From Isoperla grammatica (lineage: Eukaryota; Arthropoda; Insecta; Plecoptera; Perlodidae): a stretch of DNA of 64,000 nucleotides. Every line of letters begins with the position of its first letter. The stretch's first letter is position 1. Location of the stretch: contig CAMDTW010000296.1 of NCBI GenBank assembly GCA_945910005.1, positions 1-64,000 of the forward strand. Reading direction: 5' to 3'. Shown piece by piece: positions 46,166 to 58,710 of the stretch. The translations under genes and the position numbers were made by a program. The notes beneath the pieces are model-generated. The model was given only the letters and a program-made list of their open reading frames with translations, did no database searches and was not told the DNA's origin.

Positions 46166-49100
46166 CTGACACAGATATACAGATACAAATGTATAACTTA
46201 AAAAAAATTCTCAAAAAAATATAGGAAACAAAATGAATTTTAAACATCATTAGAAACCCATAATTCAGGGAAGGAGTCCCGTAATGCATAGGAACCGCCA
46301 GATTTGAAAGAGGTGCCGACATCTGAGTGATGCTATTTCTGCTCGGTTAGTGGTTGATGGGTGAAAGCTTGTTTATCATGAAGCTTGTAGCGGCGTCGTT
46401 GAGTGAAGGCGATCTAGTGCACAAGTGCCAGAGCGGCTTCAAGAGTGCAAGTATATAATTAGTTCCTCTTGACATGCATGTGACAAGGGCTCGATCCAGC
46501 TGAGTTGCAGCCAGCGACCTCAGATAGACTCTTCTTACTTAGTTCTTACTATACCTTTTTAAATCCTTTTTAAACTAACTTTAGCAAACATTTTACTAAA
46601 GTTATATTATCCAAATATTTTGTGTTTTTACGAGTACGTTTATATTTTCTTCTACATTTATGATCTGACTGTAAAACTATAATGATCTGCTTACTTATCC
46701 AGGATATTATTATATTCCAGCAGTTATTTGAATTATTGCCCAGTAATTGGCTTGAAAATAAGATATACGCTATCCTTAAACCACCCGACCAACCAAAATT
46801 GTTTGCTCAATTACCCTCTTTTTAACAGAGACGTAAATAGTTACAAATCAGTCTTTTCATGAACGGAGGGTACGTATAGTTACTTATAAAGTTGTTTCAA
46901 CATTCAACGTAAGGAGTATTATGGTGACGAGTTATGTTTACGACACAGCCAATAGTACCAACTTCATTTTCTACTTCTCTAGTTTCTACCGTCTATACGT
47001 GGAACATGTCCAATAGGGATCATTTGCGACTATTGGTTGGATACCTGTAAATTCTTGAAACAGACTATTAGGCTTGTACATTCTACTAACCAACCCCTTT
47101 ATACAAGTTTGTGAAAAACGCTTTGAATCGGTTGTTTTCGTTAAAACAGCGTACAATTAAAGAGCAGTAGATAAGGATTTGAGTTCGGCATGAGGCTTAT
47201 TACGTTGAGGCTATAGAGGACTCAAAATTAACCTAGATAGCGCTGCTAAGCAACCTCCTTTCAGCGCCATTGATGAAAAATAACAATGAAACAACAATGA
47301 AAATTGACAGCTAGACCACTCCTAATAGGAGTTTATTTTTTTGCCACCAGAATGCGTCAAGTCTATTTTGAGTGCTCTATTACTAAAATAACAATATACC
47401 CGAAACTTGGAGCCTGAATAGCGCCGAATGAATGAATAATGTCGTGTTGGCAGTGCTAACAAGAATACTCAGCCATTACCCAAAACCGTCTCATGAACGT
47501 CTGTCTTAGTTGTTTTGATAGGTCTAGCTCCCGCTCCCTGCTTGGTTGGCATCACTCCTCACCAGTCACCCCAGTCCTAACACAGGAACAGGGGGTGTTA
47601 TGATATATCCACTATGTTTACTTTGGTTTTTGTGAGTGGATATACAAAGGAGACTAGTGATGGTGTCGGTATGTTCTTAATACAACACCGGAGAGTTGAG
47701 TTACACCACTGACTGCTTAGAAACACTGACGAGAGTTCCGGGGGAGTTATTTTAAAGAATTTTAAAGCTGCACACATCATTATCGAAAATATTTGCTACG
47801 ACGAGAACATGAAGAATGTTTACAAAATGAAGAAGAAAGTTACGAAGAATGTTTCGCATATTTCGAAAAGAAAACAAGTTTTCCTGGAAGTCCATCCCAC
47901 GCTTATCAGTTAAAATAAGGGAAGTAAATGGAAAACAGGGGATTCCGTCCATTAGTGTATTTCAACGTATTTTAGTTCCAGCAGATTCGAATAACATCCC
48001 GAGTAAAGGGTTGTTGCTTCTAACCCACGGTTCAGCTTTACGTTTAGGTTATATCCAAAATAACAGTGTCGCTGAACTAATCTTCATTCCAGCAAGTACT
48101 TTGAAGTTTTTTCACAGTTCACATTATTGCTTTATCTGGTTTCAAATAAAAACTCTGCCCTGCTAGAGCAGACTAGGCGCAAAGTACAAGTACTTGTTTA
48201 TTGTAATTTAAGCACAACGCTGTTAAATGGAAATTTTACAACTCAACGATAAAAGATTCGGAAGTACAGAAAGTACGAAGCCACTCATGAAACATATGGA
48301 TGACAAAGTTTGTATAAGAAATGTACTTGAAAGGGAGTAAAGAAAGCAGGGGCATACACACTTATATTAGTGTACGTGGATGCTAATTGATACTGTGTAC
48401 CAACTTCATCCTTCAAGTGGGTTCATGTGTTCATAAAAAGCAATTACAATTTTACGAATCATTTTTAAATCGTAATTGTAATTGTTAATCGTAATTGTTA
48501 ATCGTAATTGTTTTGAAGTTACTATGCGCCCGTCGTTTGATCCACTTGTAGTTTGCAAGGGTATTTATGCGACAGTCTTTACTTGAAATTCTCGGCATGA
48601 TTGTGTGATGGTTATATATTCAAAAGCCGCCTGCTAAAGAAATAAGCTTGACTGGTAAGTATGCGGTGAACCATATTGTGTTAATCCAAACCGAATAAAA
48701 TAAAGTATATGTACTTACTAATAGACCTTTGGCATTTAACTCGGAAATGTGTGAAATCTAATCCTTGCCGTGTAAGAACTTAAAAAGAAGAGACATTTGA
48801 CAATTCCTAATAGAAATATGACACAATTGGTACAGGCCCAATAATGGTTATCGAGAACTTCTATTTACAGAAAGTTCTGGGAAGAGACAGTGCGCAGTGA
48901 GTGCATCACTACTTTGTTCTTAAAGAACTCTCGTTCAGTGCTATATCAAACCGTGTGTAAGTCCTATGAAGCAGACTAATAGGTCAATTTGTAATCAATT
49001 ACTCAATGAATTATCAAATCAATTACTGATGATTAAGGTCGAATCCACTTCAGTGATATTGGTTCATTTAAGAACGTCAACAGATAAGTTATTGTATATT

Positions 49101-49602
49101 GATAAAAATCGATGACCAATGTAATCGCGAAATGGGTACTAATTGTATCGAGATAATCGTTGTTGTAATATCGAGCAAGTCTGGTAATGTGTTGTCGTGT
49201 AAAAGAGTTCTGGTCATTAGTTTCCTGAGGAAATGTTGCAATGTTTTTCATTTCCAGTAATTGCTTGCGAGTTATACGTTTCGGATAATTCCAGCTCCGA
49301 ATCCCTGGTAAATTGTGATTCATTAACTTGGCTATGCAACTGCCACTTCGTATTATCAAAATGCTATGGAGTGGAACGACGTATAGTTTCTGTAAAATTT
49401 ATTTCACAGCTTTTCGTCCGAAATGGCAAATAAATCGAGTTACTATTGGGGGGAATTCGACGAATAAATCTAGAACAATGTAGTCGGTGTTTACAATTCC
49501 ATGGACATACTAGACTAGAATGGTTTTGTTTATTTTTTGTCAATACAATTCAGTTTCAAGCTTGAGTTTTGAATGGGAGCTACTCAATTATGCTGACTAA
49601 AC
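46166..49602. other. Intergenic, no gene recognised
   Basis: 3.4 kb of AT-rich DNA. A short repeat of TCGTAATTGTTAA words lies at 48471-48512. The longest frames (47849-48166 plus, 49033-49359 minus) have no recognisable domain. Confidence 0.55.
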
Positions 49603-49690
49603 CGATAGAGGTGGCTCAATGCGCTCTGGACGCTAATTCGAAACGAAGTGGGTTCGATACCAACCAGTGACGCAACTAAGGTCGAAGTTC
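49603..49690 (+). mobile_element. tRNA-derived SINE head
   Basis: GATAGAGGTGGCTCAATGCG (A-box region) and GGGTTCGATACC (B-box) 45 bases later, with the spacing of a tRNA-like promoter. The tail after CAACCAGTGACGCAACTAAG differs from the other SINEs here. Confidence 0.55.
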
Positions 49691-49955
49691 TCCCAAGGGT
49701 TCCTTAGCAAACACCGCAGAGCAGGTGGACCTCAGATCCCATCTCACGCACGCTGTTTCAACGGAAACCGACAGATTGCTAACGTTCTTTCACACATTCG
49801 TAAAGACCACGCTTTAGAGTGCACAGGCCTTATCAGTCACGTCCGTTGTGATGGAAAGTTCCAGGTATACAACTCAAGGGTGTGTTTTATCCATATCGGA
49901 CCTTTTTCAAGTAGATGGTAGAACTAGATAAGTAGAAAATTAACTTTGTTAGTAT

Positions 49956-50562
49956 CAGTGGCGTAGCGGAAGGCCCCGCAAACCCCGCAAGGCGGGGGGG
50001 CCCCCGAGATCGTATTTTATGAAAATTTTAAATAAGACAACAAATCAATTAAAATGTATTTTAAATAAAATTACAATTACAATACAATTACAAACGTTCC
50101 AGAATTGCAGTTGGAGGATCAAAACGTAAGTTATTTGATTTATCAATACTTAAAATTTATCATAATTGTTGTTGTTGTTGTTGATGATATAATTAATGTT
50201 TTTATGGTTTTAGTAGATAAATGTATACATTATTATTACGTCGCGTGGAACTGGTGGATATGGGGGGGGGGGGGGGTGTTGAAAATAAGATCAAACGTAA
50301 ATATGTTGCCATATGCTGTGAATTGTAACTCGACATGACGACAAAACAAATTGACGCACATAAACTACATTGTTTCGGTATTACATTCAGCCCACCACTT
50401 TTTCCTAAAACGCACCAAATGCACTATAAAAACCTGCTTTCAAAATTTTTCGTCTGCGGCGCTTTTCATGGGCTCCGCCCCCCATACCCCCCGTGCTTGA
50501 TCCTACCATGTCCAATGGCCAATGTCGCGGGGGGGGGCCCCGACTTCTGCGCTACGCCACTG
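49956..50562. mobile_element. Non-autonomous hAT element (607 bp)
   Basis: 13-bp perfect TIRs CAGTGGCGTAGCG at both ends and an exact 8-bp target duplication GTTAGTAT (49948-49955 and 50563-50570). GC-rich subterminal regions (GGCCCCGCAAACCCCGCAAG on the left, GGGGGGGCCCCGACTTC on the right) flank an AT-rich interior with a G14 run at about 50262-50275. No transposase is present, so it is a MITE mobilised in trans. Confidence 0.93.
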
Positions 50563-50570
50563 GTTAGTAT

Positions 50571-52417
50571 TATTGGACGTAACCATAAGGCTACTTACAT
50601 TGGGGCAACTTGATATTATATGTCTGCCACACATAAATCAACTTCAGGCTTGCATTTTTAAAACAAATAACTGTTTGGTTTCTTCGCATAGGTTTCATTT
50701 TCATACCAACAACGAAGTGTGAAAGCCAAATTTAAGAAGTGCACTTCCCTAGAAACAAGGTTATTTATTACTCTCTGTACCTCTAAAACGACTTAGAGCA
50801 GTAACTCGAACGTACTAGACAAATCACACTACAACCAGAATTGTAAACTTTTAATTAGGTAAGGTTAGCTATGATTGACTGCAGTCGAACTCCCCCAGTT
50901 ACCGACTCATCAGATAACGGTCCCATTTCCAGACAGTAAATAGACGAGAGACTATTTTTAACACGACACGTGTCTTTGTGTCTATGATATCAAGTAGGCC
51001 TAAGGGTATAAGGGTAGTAACCTGTGGTTCTGTCTGGCACATTCCTAATTGGAATAACCGCCTCCCAGCGAGATAGCAGCAGAGTTGTACTGTCAATCAT
51101 TAATGAAGTTTCGAGTATGTTGATACGCTTTGAGTGATATACTCCCTTCTTCTGCACAGCTGTGATAAGTGTCAATAAACACTCCTGTCTGCGCTACTGT
51201 TGATGCAACAAGGCTACTGCATATCACTATTCATTAGATGCGATGCCGCGTCCAAGTAAATGTTACACGATGAACCTTCGGGTGAAAACGGAAGTCAAAA
51301 GGATTTCCTGCCCGAACACCGTCTTTTTAGTCCCATGTAGTTCGTGTATACTGTACATACCTTATAAGTTGTACTGATGCCAGATTTGGAGCGGGTTTCA
51401 CATCACATCAATAGATCAACAGTCAACTATTTATTGTTTTAGGATGTAATTGTAATATAACATAGGACATCAATAATGATCATTAGTTTACATAAGATTA
51501 ATTGATTGTAGATATTTGATGTTGATAATAGCCTAGTAACAGCGCTGAAACATAATTACTGCACTGTATATTGTTTAAGGAGAACAACATCAGAAATAAT
51601 TTCTGTCGTTTACAAACCTCTAGTTATTACAATATACAGATACTTGCCATCTCGAATAATGCGCAGCGCGCTTCCCATTTCGCATCGAAAAGTATGATAA
51701 AGAAAGAAAATGGATAGAAATTGAAAAAAATAAAAGAGAAAGGACAAACAAAACGAAGATTATGTAACTAAAAGTGAAAGGAAAAGCCGATTTATATAAA
51801 GTATTGTATTTCAATTCAATTCCAGGCTTTCAAATATCCAAGTGAACATCATTATTATTACGAACGCGCTAACAAACTGTTTCCATTCAACGCAATTTGT
51901 ATTCACTACGCGTGCCTTATCTCCTAACTAGTATTTCATTGATCAGCCAGCTCTCTTCGCATCGCAGACCTACACATCACCCAATTACACCAACAAATTC
52001 TACTCGACACTTGGCTAAATATGATTCGTTGCTGTATAAACTACTAGCTCAATTATATTTTACTTGAAGGCAGTCTTTTGAATTCTCGGTTTTCCTAGTT
52101 ATCAGCGCGGAAATAAATTATCTTGCCACCATTGCAAACTGTCTCCATTCCTCCCTGTCTCGCTCGCGTCGTGGTACAGTGTTAACCAAAAGTAAATAGA
52201 AATGTGGCAATTTGAGAATTAACGCCGAGGACCGTTATGGAGCAACGACGAATAGAACAAATACACAAGACAGAGGAGAGGAGGTTATTGTAGGTGTACT
52301 CGCAACCTCACTCGTGTGAAACTTAAAACAAAATATCATATTAACTAATACAACATATGTATTTGCATTTTAACTCCTAGGTGGAGAGGATAGGATATTA
52401 AAGTAAGCATGGCATAT
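50571..52417. other. Intergenic, no gene recognised
   Basis: 1.8 kb of AT-rich DNA without a recognisable feature. Confidence 0.6.
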
Positions 52418-52425
52418 GCAATTGG

Positions 52426-53103
52426 TAGAGGTGTTTGTTTTTCGCGGACCGCGAAATCGCGAAAAGTGTTGATAAAGAAGGGGGGGGGGGGGGTAGACAA
52501 AGTGTATATCTGTTGATAGGCACCTTCACAGCGAAAATTCGCGAAATCCGTCAATTTCCAGTCATAACATCGAAATTTGTATTGAAGAGCGAAATAACAC
52601 GAAATCTCGATTGTTTTTCATTTATTATAAAAATTTTAAAGAAATTTAAATTTATTATTACAGTCAAACGTCATTACAACACACTCGTGGGGACCTAACA
52701 TTTTTTCATTATAATGATGATTGCGTTAAGCAGATCAACGATTTATTTTTGCTGAAATTTGGAGTCAAGCAGAGCAAACGAGTACAATTCTGAGGGATTG
52801 TATCAAAATCGTCTTGATTAGCCAAGTTGCAAAAATATAAGACGTTAAGCCCAAATAATCAATCAATCACGTGACGGACAAGAAGATCCTTATGTGTTGT
52901 TACTGCCGCCTTAACTAGTTCTAGTTTGTACATACAATTCAAATAAATTAAATTACATTAACATTCCTTTTTAATTTAAACATGTTTCTGGTGAAATTTA
53001 CTGTAGAAAATCTCCCAAAAAGCATAACACCGCCATAACATCGAAATTATTAAATCTTAAAACGAAATTTAAGAAAACATAACACCATTTACAAACACCT
53101 CTA
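52426..53103. mobile_element. Non-autonomous hAT-like element (678 bp)
   Basis: 13-bp TIRs TAGAGGTGTTTGT at both ends, with flanking 8-mers GCAATTGG (52418-52425) and GTAATTGG (53104-53111) that differ at one base. The left part has CGCGAAATCGCGAAAAG words and a G tract (52481-52492). The right part has TAACACCGCCATAACATCG and TTAAATCTTAAAACGAAAT, which closely resemble the right end of the hAT element at 16091-16867. No ORF of note. Confidence 0.85.
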
Positions 53104-53144
53104 GTAATTGGCTTCGCTAAACCCGTTCTAACTAAAACACAGGC

Positions 53145-53330
53145 TTATTAAAAGTCTAGAGCTTATAAAGAGCGTGTTCTTTATAGTTTGAAATACGAAA
53201 GTCCTGGGCCGTAGGCAACCCGCTTCCCCTGGGTAGTATGCTCAGCTCAAGGAGTCAAGGACTATGGTATGGAAGCGCTGAAGCATGTAAACCAAAGAGG
53301 GGTTAATAAAGACCTTGCTTGATGTGTATG
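53145..53330 (+). repeat. Dispersed repeat, copy 1
   Basis: Shares ATAGTTTGAAATACG, AAGTCCTGGGCC and TAGGCAACCCG in the same order and spacing with 58522-58710, and both begin with AGGCTTATT. The nature of the element is unknown. Confidence 0.7.
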
Positions 53331-54050
53331 ACGTAGATTGTACGAGTAATTACTCCCATTTGAGGGTGAAATACAATTGTTACATACCGAAGTTGCCAAC
53401 ACGCCGTTTTGCACTTTACACATCATACAGTCCACGGACGAAAGTTAATTTAAAAATTTCAACATTAGAATTCACGATAACAAAAAACGATGAAATAACG
53501 TTTTCCGTCAATTCCATTCGCCAGTTATAAAAAGTTAAATTAAACTTTTGTTACGGAAAATAAGCCATTTCCAAAGTTTTGAATCAGATTTAAAAATCTA
53601 CGTTTCTCTCTAATAATAACACTGATTCCAATTGAAATATTTTTTTTTTATAAAAAAAAAAACTTTAGCCAAAATATCTACTTGGTTTACTGTTGGTGAT
53701 GGTTATGCTGGATGGGTGCAGTAGCTATGGTTGTAGATGGTTATGTTAACCTGAGCACAAGGGATGTATATCTCGGACAAAATCAATCCCGACTGAGGTG
53801 GGTACCGTGCTTTGAAGTTATTTACTGCAAAGCGAGGCACAACCTGTGATAGAAATAGTAATGACAATTCTCCTCCTCGAATGATGACGCGTATAGTAAA
53901 TCTAGAAATGTTGCGAAGTGATTAGTCTGCAGATTGTGTTTCCAGGGTACTGAGCTCGTTCTATGCAGAGTTTTTGTTTGATATTTTATTTGTCATTGTC
54001 TTGTTTCTGTTATTGTTGTGTTTTCTTTTCCTAAAAAACTCATTAGTACA
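53331..54050. other. Intergenic, no gene recognised
   Basis: AT-rich sequence. A T9 run and an A10 run lie next to each other at 53641-53663. Confidence 0.6.
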
Positions 54051-54340
54051 CTCTTGAAAACGTGGAGTAAAATCCCCACGAAACGTAGAATTTAGTAAAA
54101 TTAAAATTATAAATAACCCGGAAAAACAGTAAAACATTTTTAATCAACATGATGTAAGGCCACAAATATATAATATATATGTTAAGTTTTGATGCGCGCG
54201 CGCCTATTGTGAGTGTAACGTCAACATCTACACCATACCAAAAAGTCTACAGCAGTGGAGACTCGACCGGCCGAACGGAGGGAGGTAGACTCGGTGGAAC
54301 CCCTGAAGAGGATGTGTGATATCACATCGAAACGTCGGGA
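54051..54340 (+). other. Two hairpins followed by CGAAACGT
   Basis: At 54061-54084 the stem CGTGG/CCACG is followed by AAACGTAG. At 54312-54329 the stem GATGTG/CACATC is preceded by CTGAAGAG and followed by GAAACGTCGGG. CTGANGA-stem-GAAA is the core of the hammerhead ribozyme, which Penelope-like retroelements are known to carry. Here one extra G lies between CTGAAGA and stem II, and a third stem is not evident, so activity is doubtful. No Penelope ORF is seen. Confidence 0.35.
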
Positions 54341-54402
54341 TGCAGGGGGTAAGTCAAAACCCTCATTCTATAACTCACGTGATAATACACCAAAAAAACA
54401 AT

Positions 54403-54408
<6 letters not shown>

Positions 54409-54438
<30 letters not shown>
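54409..54438. repeat. (AT)n microsatellite
   Basis: Fifteen AT dinucleotides. Confidence 0.98.
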
Positions 54439-54441
<3 letters not shown>

Positions 54442-56914
54442 ATTCATTATATCCACGAAAGTATACGCCACAACATATTAAAGCAGATAAATGCTTAAAC
54501 CCCTTAATGACTTAACAATAATTTTGGCAAATTCAGTAACCATTTCTTCAGCATAGATTAAAGATGTTGATACCATGCAACTAACATGATATGGAAGTGG
54601 TGCTCGGCCTAATAGACATGTAACTGGGCACACGTCTAGCTAGATGGATTCATGTGTTAGTCATGACATCAACATTACATAATAACGCCTTGTAGCATCT
54701 TGGCTTCAGATGGTCCACGCACGACTAAGATTATTCATGTTACACTGATTAGCGATCATTAGCATCAACTTCATTCATCGGCCAACGAAAAGCAAACGAA
54801 CAATCAGGAGTTCACTTAATAATTATGCATTGCAAACAAACAACAATAATAACATTGTTAACATACTGGTTTAGAGTTTTGCTTGGATGTGTTTGTATAT
54901 TGGATACTTTGAGTGATATCATCAGAATAATAACACATACAGAAGACAAATATCACAAACATGAAATATAATAATATTATGTAAACAATTGGTACTTAAG
55001 AGTAAATAACGTGCATGTATACAAAAACGAGTAAAAAAAAAAAAAAACATACAAACATCAGCAACTCAGCAAGAAAGTAACATTACAATATATAGTACAT
55101 TATGATATTTGCGGGGAAATGAGAATATTACAAGAAAAACAGCAAAATATACTACACAAAGAGACATTTTTACTGTAACCGTGATTTTCTGTTCCCGAAC
55201 AGTTTAAAAAGTAGCAAATGAAGCATAAACCAGCGGTTAAAATAAGAATTTGGAAGAGACGCAAATAAAAGAAGATTTGGCGATGTGCAACGTATGGAAA
55301 TGGCTACAATGAAATATTGCTTACTTGAATATAATTGTCCAAGGAAAGAGAAGATGTCTTTTAGTATGATTGGTTAATTTTTTTGTGGAGGAAAAAGTAC
55401 AGAATTTGAAAAAAAAAGTGAAAGTAGAACAAATAATATTTGTACCAAGTTCTCAATGTTGTCTATAAAGAAACGGTTAATTTATTTCTTAAATAATTTA
55501 ACGTTCATTTGTTTGTATTGTTTAACAGTTGATTTCATGTTTTAAAACCTGTGTATATTATACGATTAACTTAGGTGAGTATTGTCTTTGGTTCTAAGTA
55601 TTTTTATACAGCAGTAAAAAGTAGATGTCTGGAACTATACCAGCTAGCAAGGGACAACTATAAATGTTTGCAATCACACCTCGCATATTGCGAGGAAACA
55701 GTGCAACCCCCCTCAGAAGAGCTTCTTTCTTCCCGACTTACTTGCCAAGAATTATACTCAATAAGTTACTCAATGTGCCTTTGAGATTTGTAATCTCAAA
55801 TGAAAAGGTTTATTTGTTAGACAGCAGAGGTTTCTTGTTTCTTGTGGTTAGCAAAGCAAAGCAAAGCAAAGCAAAGCAAAGCGTCCATACAGTTGAAAGC
55901 TGCTTGCTTTGTTAGACAGCTCTGCACTTCAATTACGGTGTTTGATCATTATTTTAACAATGCACATATATTTATACCTATTTGTTCACGTTTGTTCCTC
56001 ACAGGAAATTTAATTAAACACAACTACAGGCGTTAGTTGCTTTGTGCTAGGAAAAGAAAAGGTTCCTTTGAAGGAAAGATAAAATAAGGGTGGATGTTTG
56101 TTTATTTCTTTTTGAAAGTACTGGTTTGGCTTATTAACTAAAGTAGTTGTATAATTAGAACTCTCCGTGAGCTATGAAGTACGACTTTGTTCAAGTTATT
56201 TTAATTTGAGACAGGAACTCGATAAGCTTGTAGTTAATATATCTGTGCAAATTTTATATTTTCACATAATATTTACTAACTGGACGATATTTGGCGCCGA
56301 CGCTACAAACTATGCATGTAGACATAGCAAGTACTCTGTACCAAGTACTGTACCAAGTTTACTCTGTGCAAGTACTCTTTACAACAAGAAATTGCTTTTA
56401 ATGTGAAATACAAAATATTGGCACGTAATCAATGTGTCGGAGCAGATTTTCAATTTCCAATTTCCGGGCCTACACAACCGCCTACACAACCCACTGAAAA
56501 GCGAATAAAACATAATATAACGAAACATGACATCACTCCATAGTCTATATAGTAATCCACCCACCAGTTGAAAACTGTCACACTGCGAAATGGAAGTGTG
56601 AATTGATTTGGCTATTATGTTGAGGTTCACTGTAATGCTGTGCTTGAGCTGGGTAGCTTGATACATATATCTTCAACTTCTCACATGAAATTGCCATTCT
56701 CTCGACTGACAATAATATGGTTCGACAATACAAGAAACTAATTTGGGAAGAATGTAGACGTCTAAAATATTTTATTAAAAAAATGACATGCATGACAAAC
56801 TTAACATTATTTTTCGTTTATTTTACAAATATTTTTTGAGCGTCCACTCTGTAGATTAAAGAAGATGTTATTTGTATTTATTGGGAGGAATCATCTGACA
56901 TGAATATATTGAGG
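54439..56914. other. Intergenic, no gene recognised
   Basis: 2.5 kb of AT-rich DNA. It includes an A14 run near 55034 and a short GCAAA pentamer run at 55849-55880. Confidence 0.55.
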
Positions 56915-57560
56915 TTCTCTAATAAATTGATACTTTGTTTAAAATTACGTAATTTTCGAATGACAGACTCACAAACTTACGTAATCATCTCAAAATCTGT
57001 GATATGTCACGAACGTACGTTTATATACTCTAAAATCAGATGTAGTTGTGATTAATTAAAAGGTATAAAATTAAGTGAATATACTCAGGTTCTTTTACAA
57101 ATCGCTACTATGTGTGACATAACGTAGTTTTCAAATGACAGCTCCTGCAACTTACGTAATTATATCAAAATCTGTGGTATGTGACGCAGGTTTGTTTATA
57201 TATGCTTAAAGTGGATGTAATTGAGATTAATTAGAAGCCAACAAATGAAAAAAATATACTCAGATTCCTTTACAAATCAATACTTTGTGTGGCATTACAT
57301 AATTTTCGAATTACAGCCCCTGAAACTTATAATTATCTCACAATCTGTGGTATGTCACTTAGGTTTGTTTATATATGCTTAAAAAAGACGTAATTGAGAT
57401 AAACTAGAATAAATTAAATTAATATACTCAGGTTCTCTTACAAATCGATACTTTGTGTGACATTACTTAATTTTCGAATGACAGCCCGTCCAACTTCCAT
57501 AATTATCTCAAAATCTGCAGCATTTAACGCAGGTTTGTTTACGCTTAAGGTAAGTAAGTG
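56915..57560. repeat. Tandem array, about 170-bp unit, four copies
   Basis: Unit markers at about 56917, 57093, 57268 and 57436 (TCT-TACAAATCG type). Each unit carries ATTACGTAATTTTCGAATGAC, AACTTACGTAATTAT and ATCTGTGGTATGTCAC or variants. It is the same repeat family and the same orientation as 26915-27440, 30 kb away. Confidence 0.9.
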
Positions 57561-58521
57561 AGCCCACACGTCTCAACTCCCAAAGATTAAACTTTCAAAT
57601 TAGAAATATAATTTCTTAATACACTTGAGTAGAGTTATGATATTGTTTAAAGCGATATACATGATTTACTGGCCTTAGTTATGACATAACCCTAGTTTAA
57701 TTATAAAACACAATTGACTGCCATAGGAGGTAGGTACTAATAATTAAAAACTAATTTCTTAATTTTTTCAAAATATTCTATCCGGGCTATTGGTCCCGCG
57801 TGCAGTCAACTGAAAAGAGATTAATTTCACTGGCAGGTCCGCAAACGTGTTACCGATCCACACACGCGTTTTGGTCGGCCCAGTCTGCGAACTATTGTGA
57901 CGGGCTGTGTGGGAAGGTGACTACATAGGATGGGGAACGCATCCGATCTTCATAAAACTGCTGTCTAGCAATCGTGTTATATACTGTATATATAGACCTA
58001 CAACAATCAGTTTCTTTCAGGATTGACAGTGTTGGCAATTGTGAATTCGCAGAAATACAGCGGTCGATGGTTTCAAGCTATACCCAATACCATGGTATGT
58101 ACGCAACTCTTCAACCAGTCTTTGGGATCTGGTGAGCGTTTTATCTAACAATACACGAACTACACCTGCTTCGTTAGCGAGCATGTACGTACCAACAAGT
58201 GTGCAGGACATTTGACGAAATACTGATCAAAATTAGCTAGATAGTTGTATTCAGTACTAAGAATGCTAGGAGACCTAAAACATTCCCATCCAACTATTCA
58301 ACAAAGTAATTTTAACCCCTTTTCGGGTTAGTTGAGCTTAGTTCATGAACACCTGTTGTGTGAATCTACCAATGACGACATTCAATATGTTTGATGTTGT
58401 TTAGTAATCGTATTGCAAATTGAAATCTCAAATACTTCGTTGGGTAATGGGTTGGGTAGAGTGGTGAGGATATATTATGAAAATAAGCTTGGTATCGCTA
58501 GACGCACTCTCTTTAACGCAG
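57561..58521. other. Intergenic, no gene recognised
   Basis: AT-rich sequence. Nothing recognised. Confidence 0.6.
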
Positions 58522-58710
58522 GCTTATTTCAAATTTATAACTTACAATTAAATAGCGTGTTCCTGATAGTTTGAAATACGCAAGCCCTGGGCCATAGGCA
58601 ACCCGTATTCCCTTAGTTTGTAGCATTCATGGTACGATCAAGGTACTATGGGTACTCGAGCATAGCCCAAAGATATGTCGATATGGAGGGAATCTTCACT
58701 TGACTTGCTC
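58522..58710 (+). repeat. Dispersed repeat, copy 2
   Basis: Matches 53145-53330 in the core ATAGTTTGAAATACG, AGCCCTGGGCC and TAGGCAACCCG. The 3' half is more diverged. Confidence 0.7.

Noticed and set aside
43689..46322. Very long open frames on both strands (hundreds of codons)
   Set aside because: They are translations of the GATACA hexamer repeat, giving Tyr-Leu, Ser-Val, Ile-Gln or Arg-Tyr dipeptides in every frame. There is no domain or gene structure.
47849..48166. 105-residue plus-strand frame as a host gene
   Set aside because: No recognisable domain, no splice context and AT-rich codons like the background. The length is within chance for this much DNA.
49033..49359. 108-residue minus-strand frame as a gene
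   Set aside because: No domain or conserved motif that I recognise. Probably chance.
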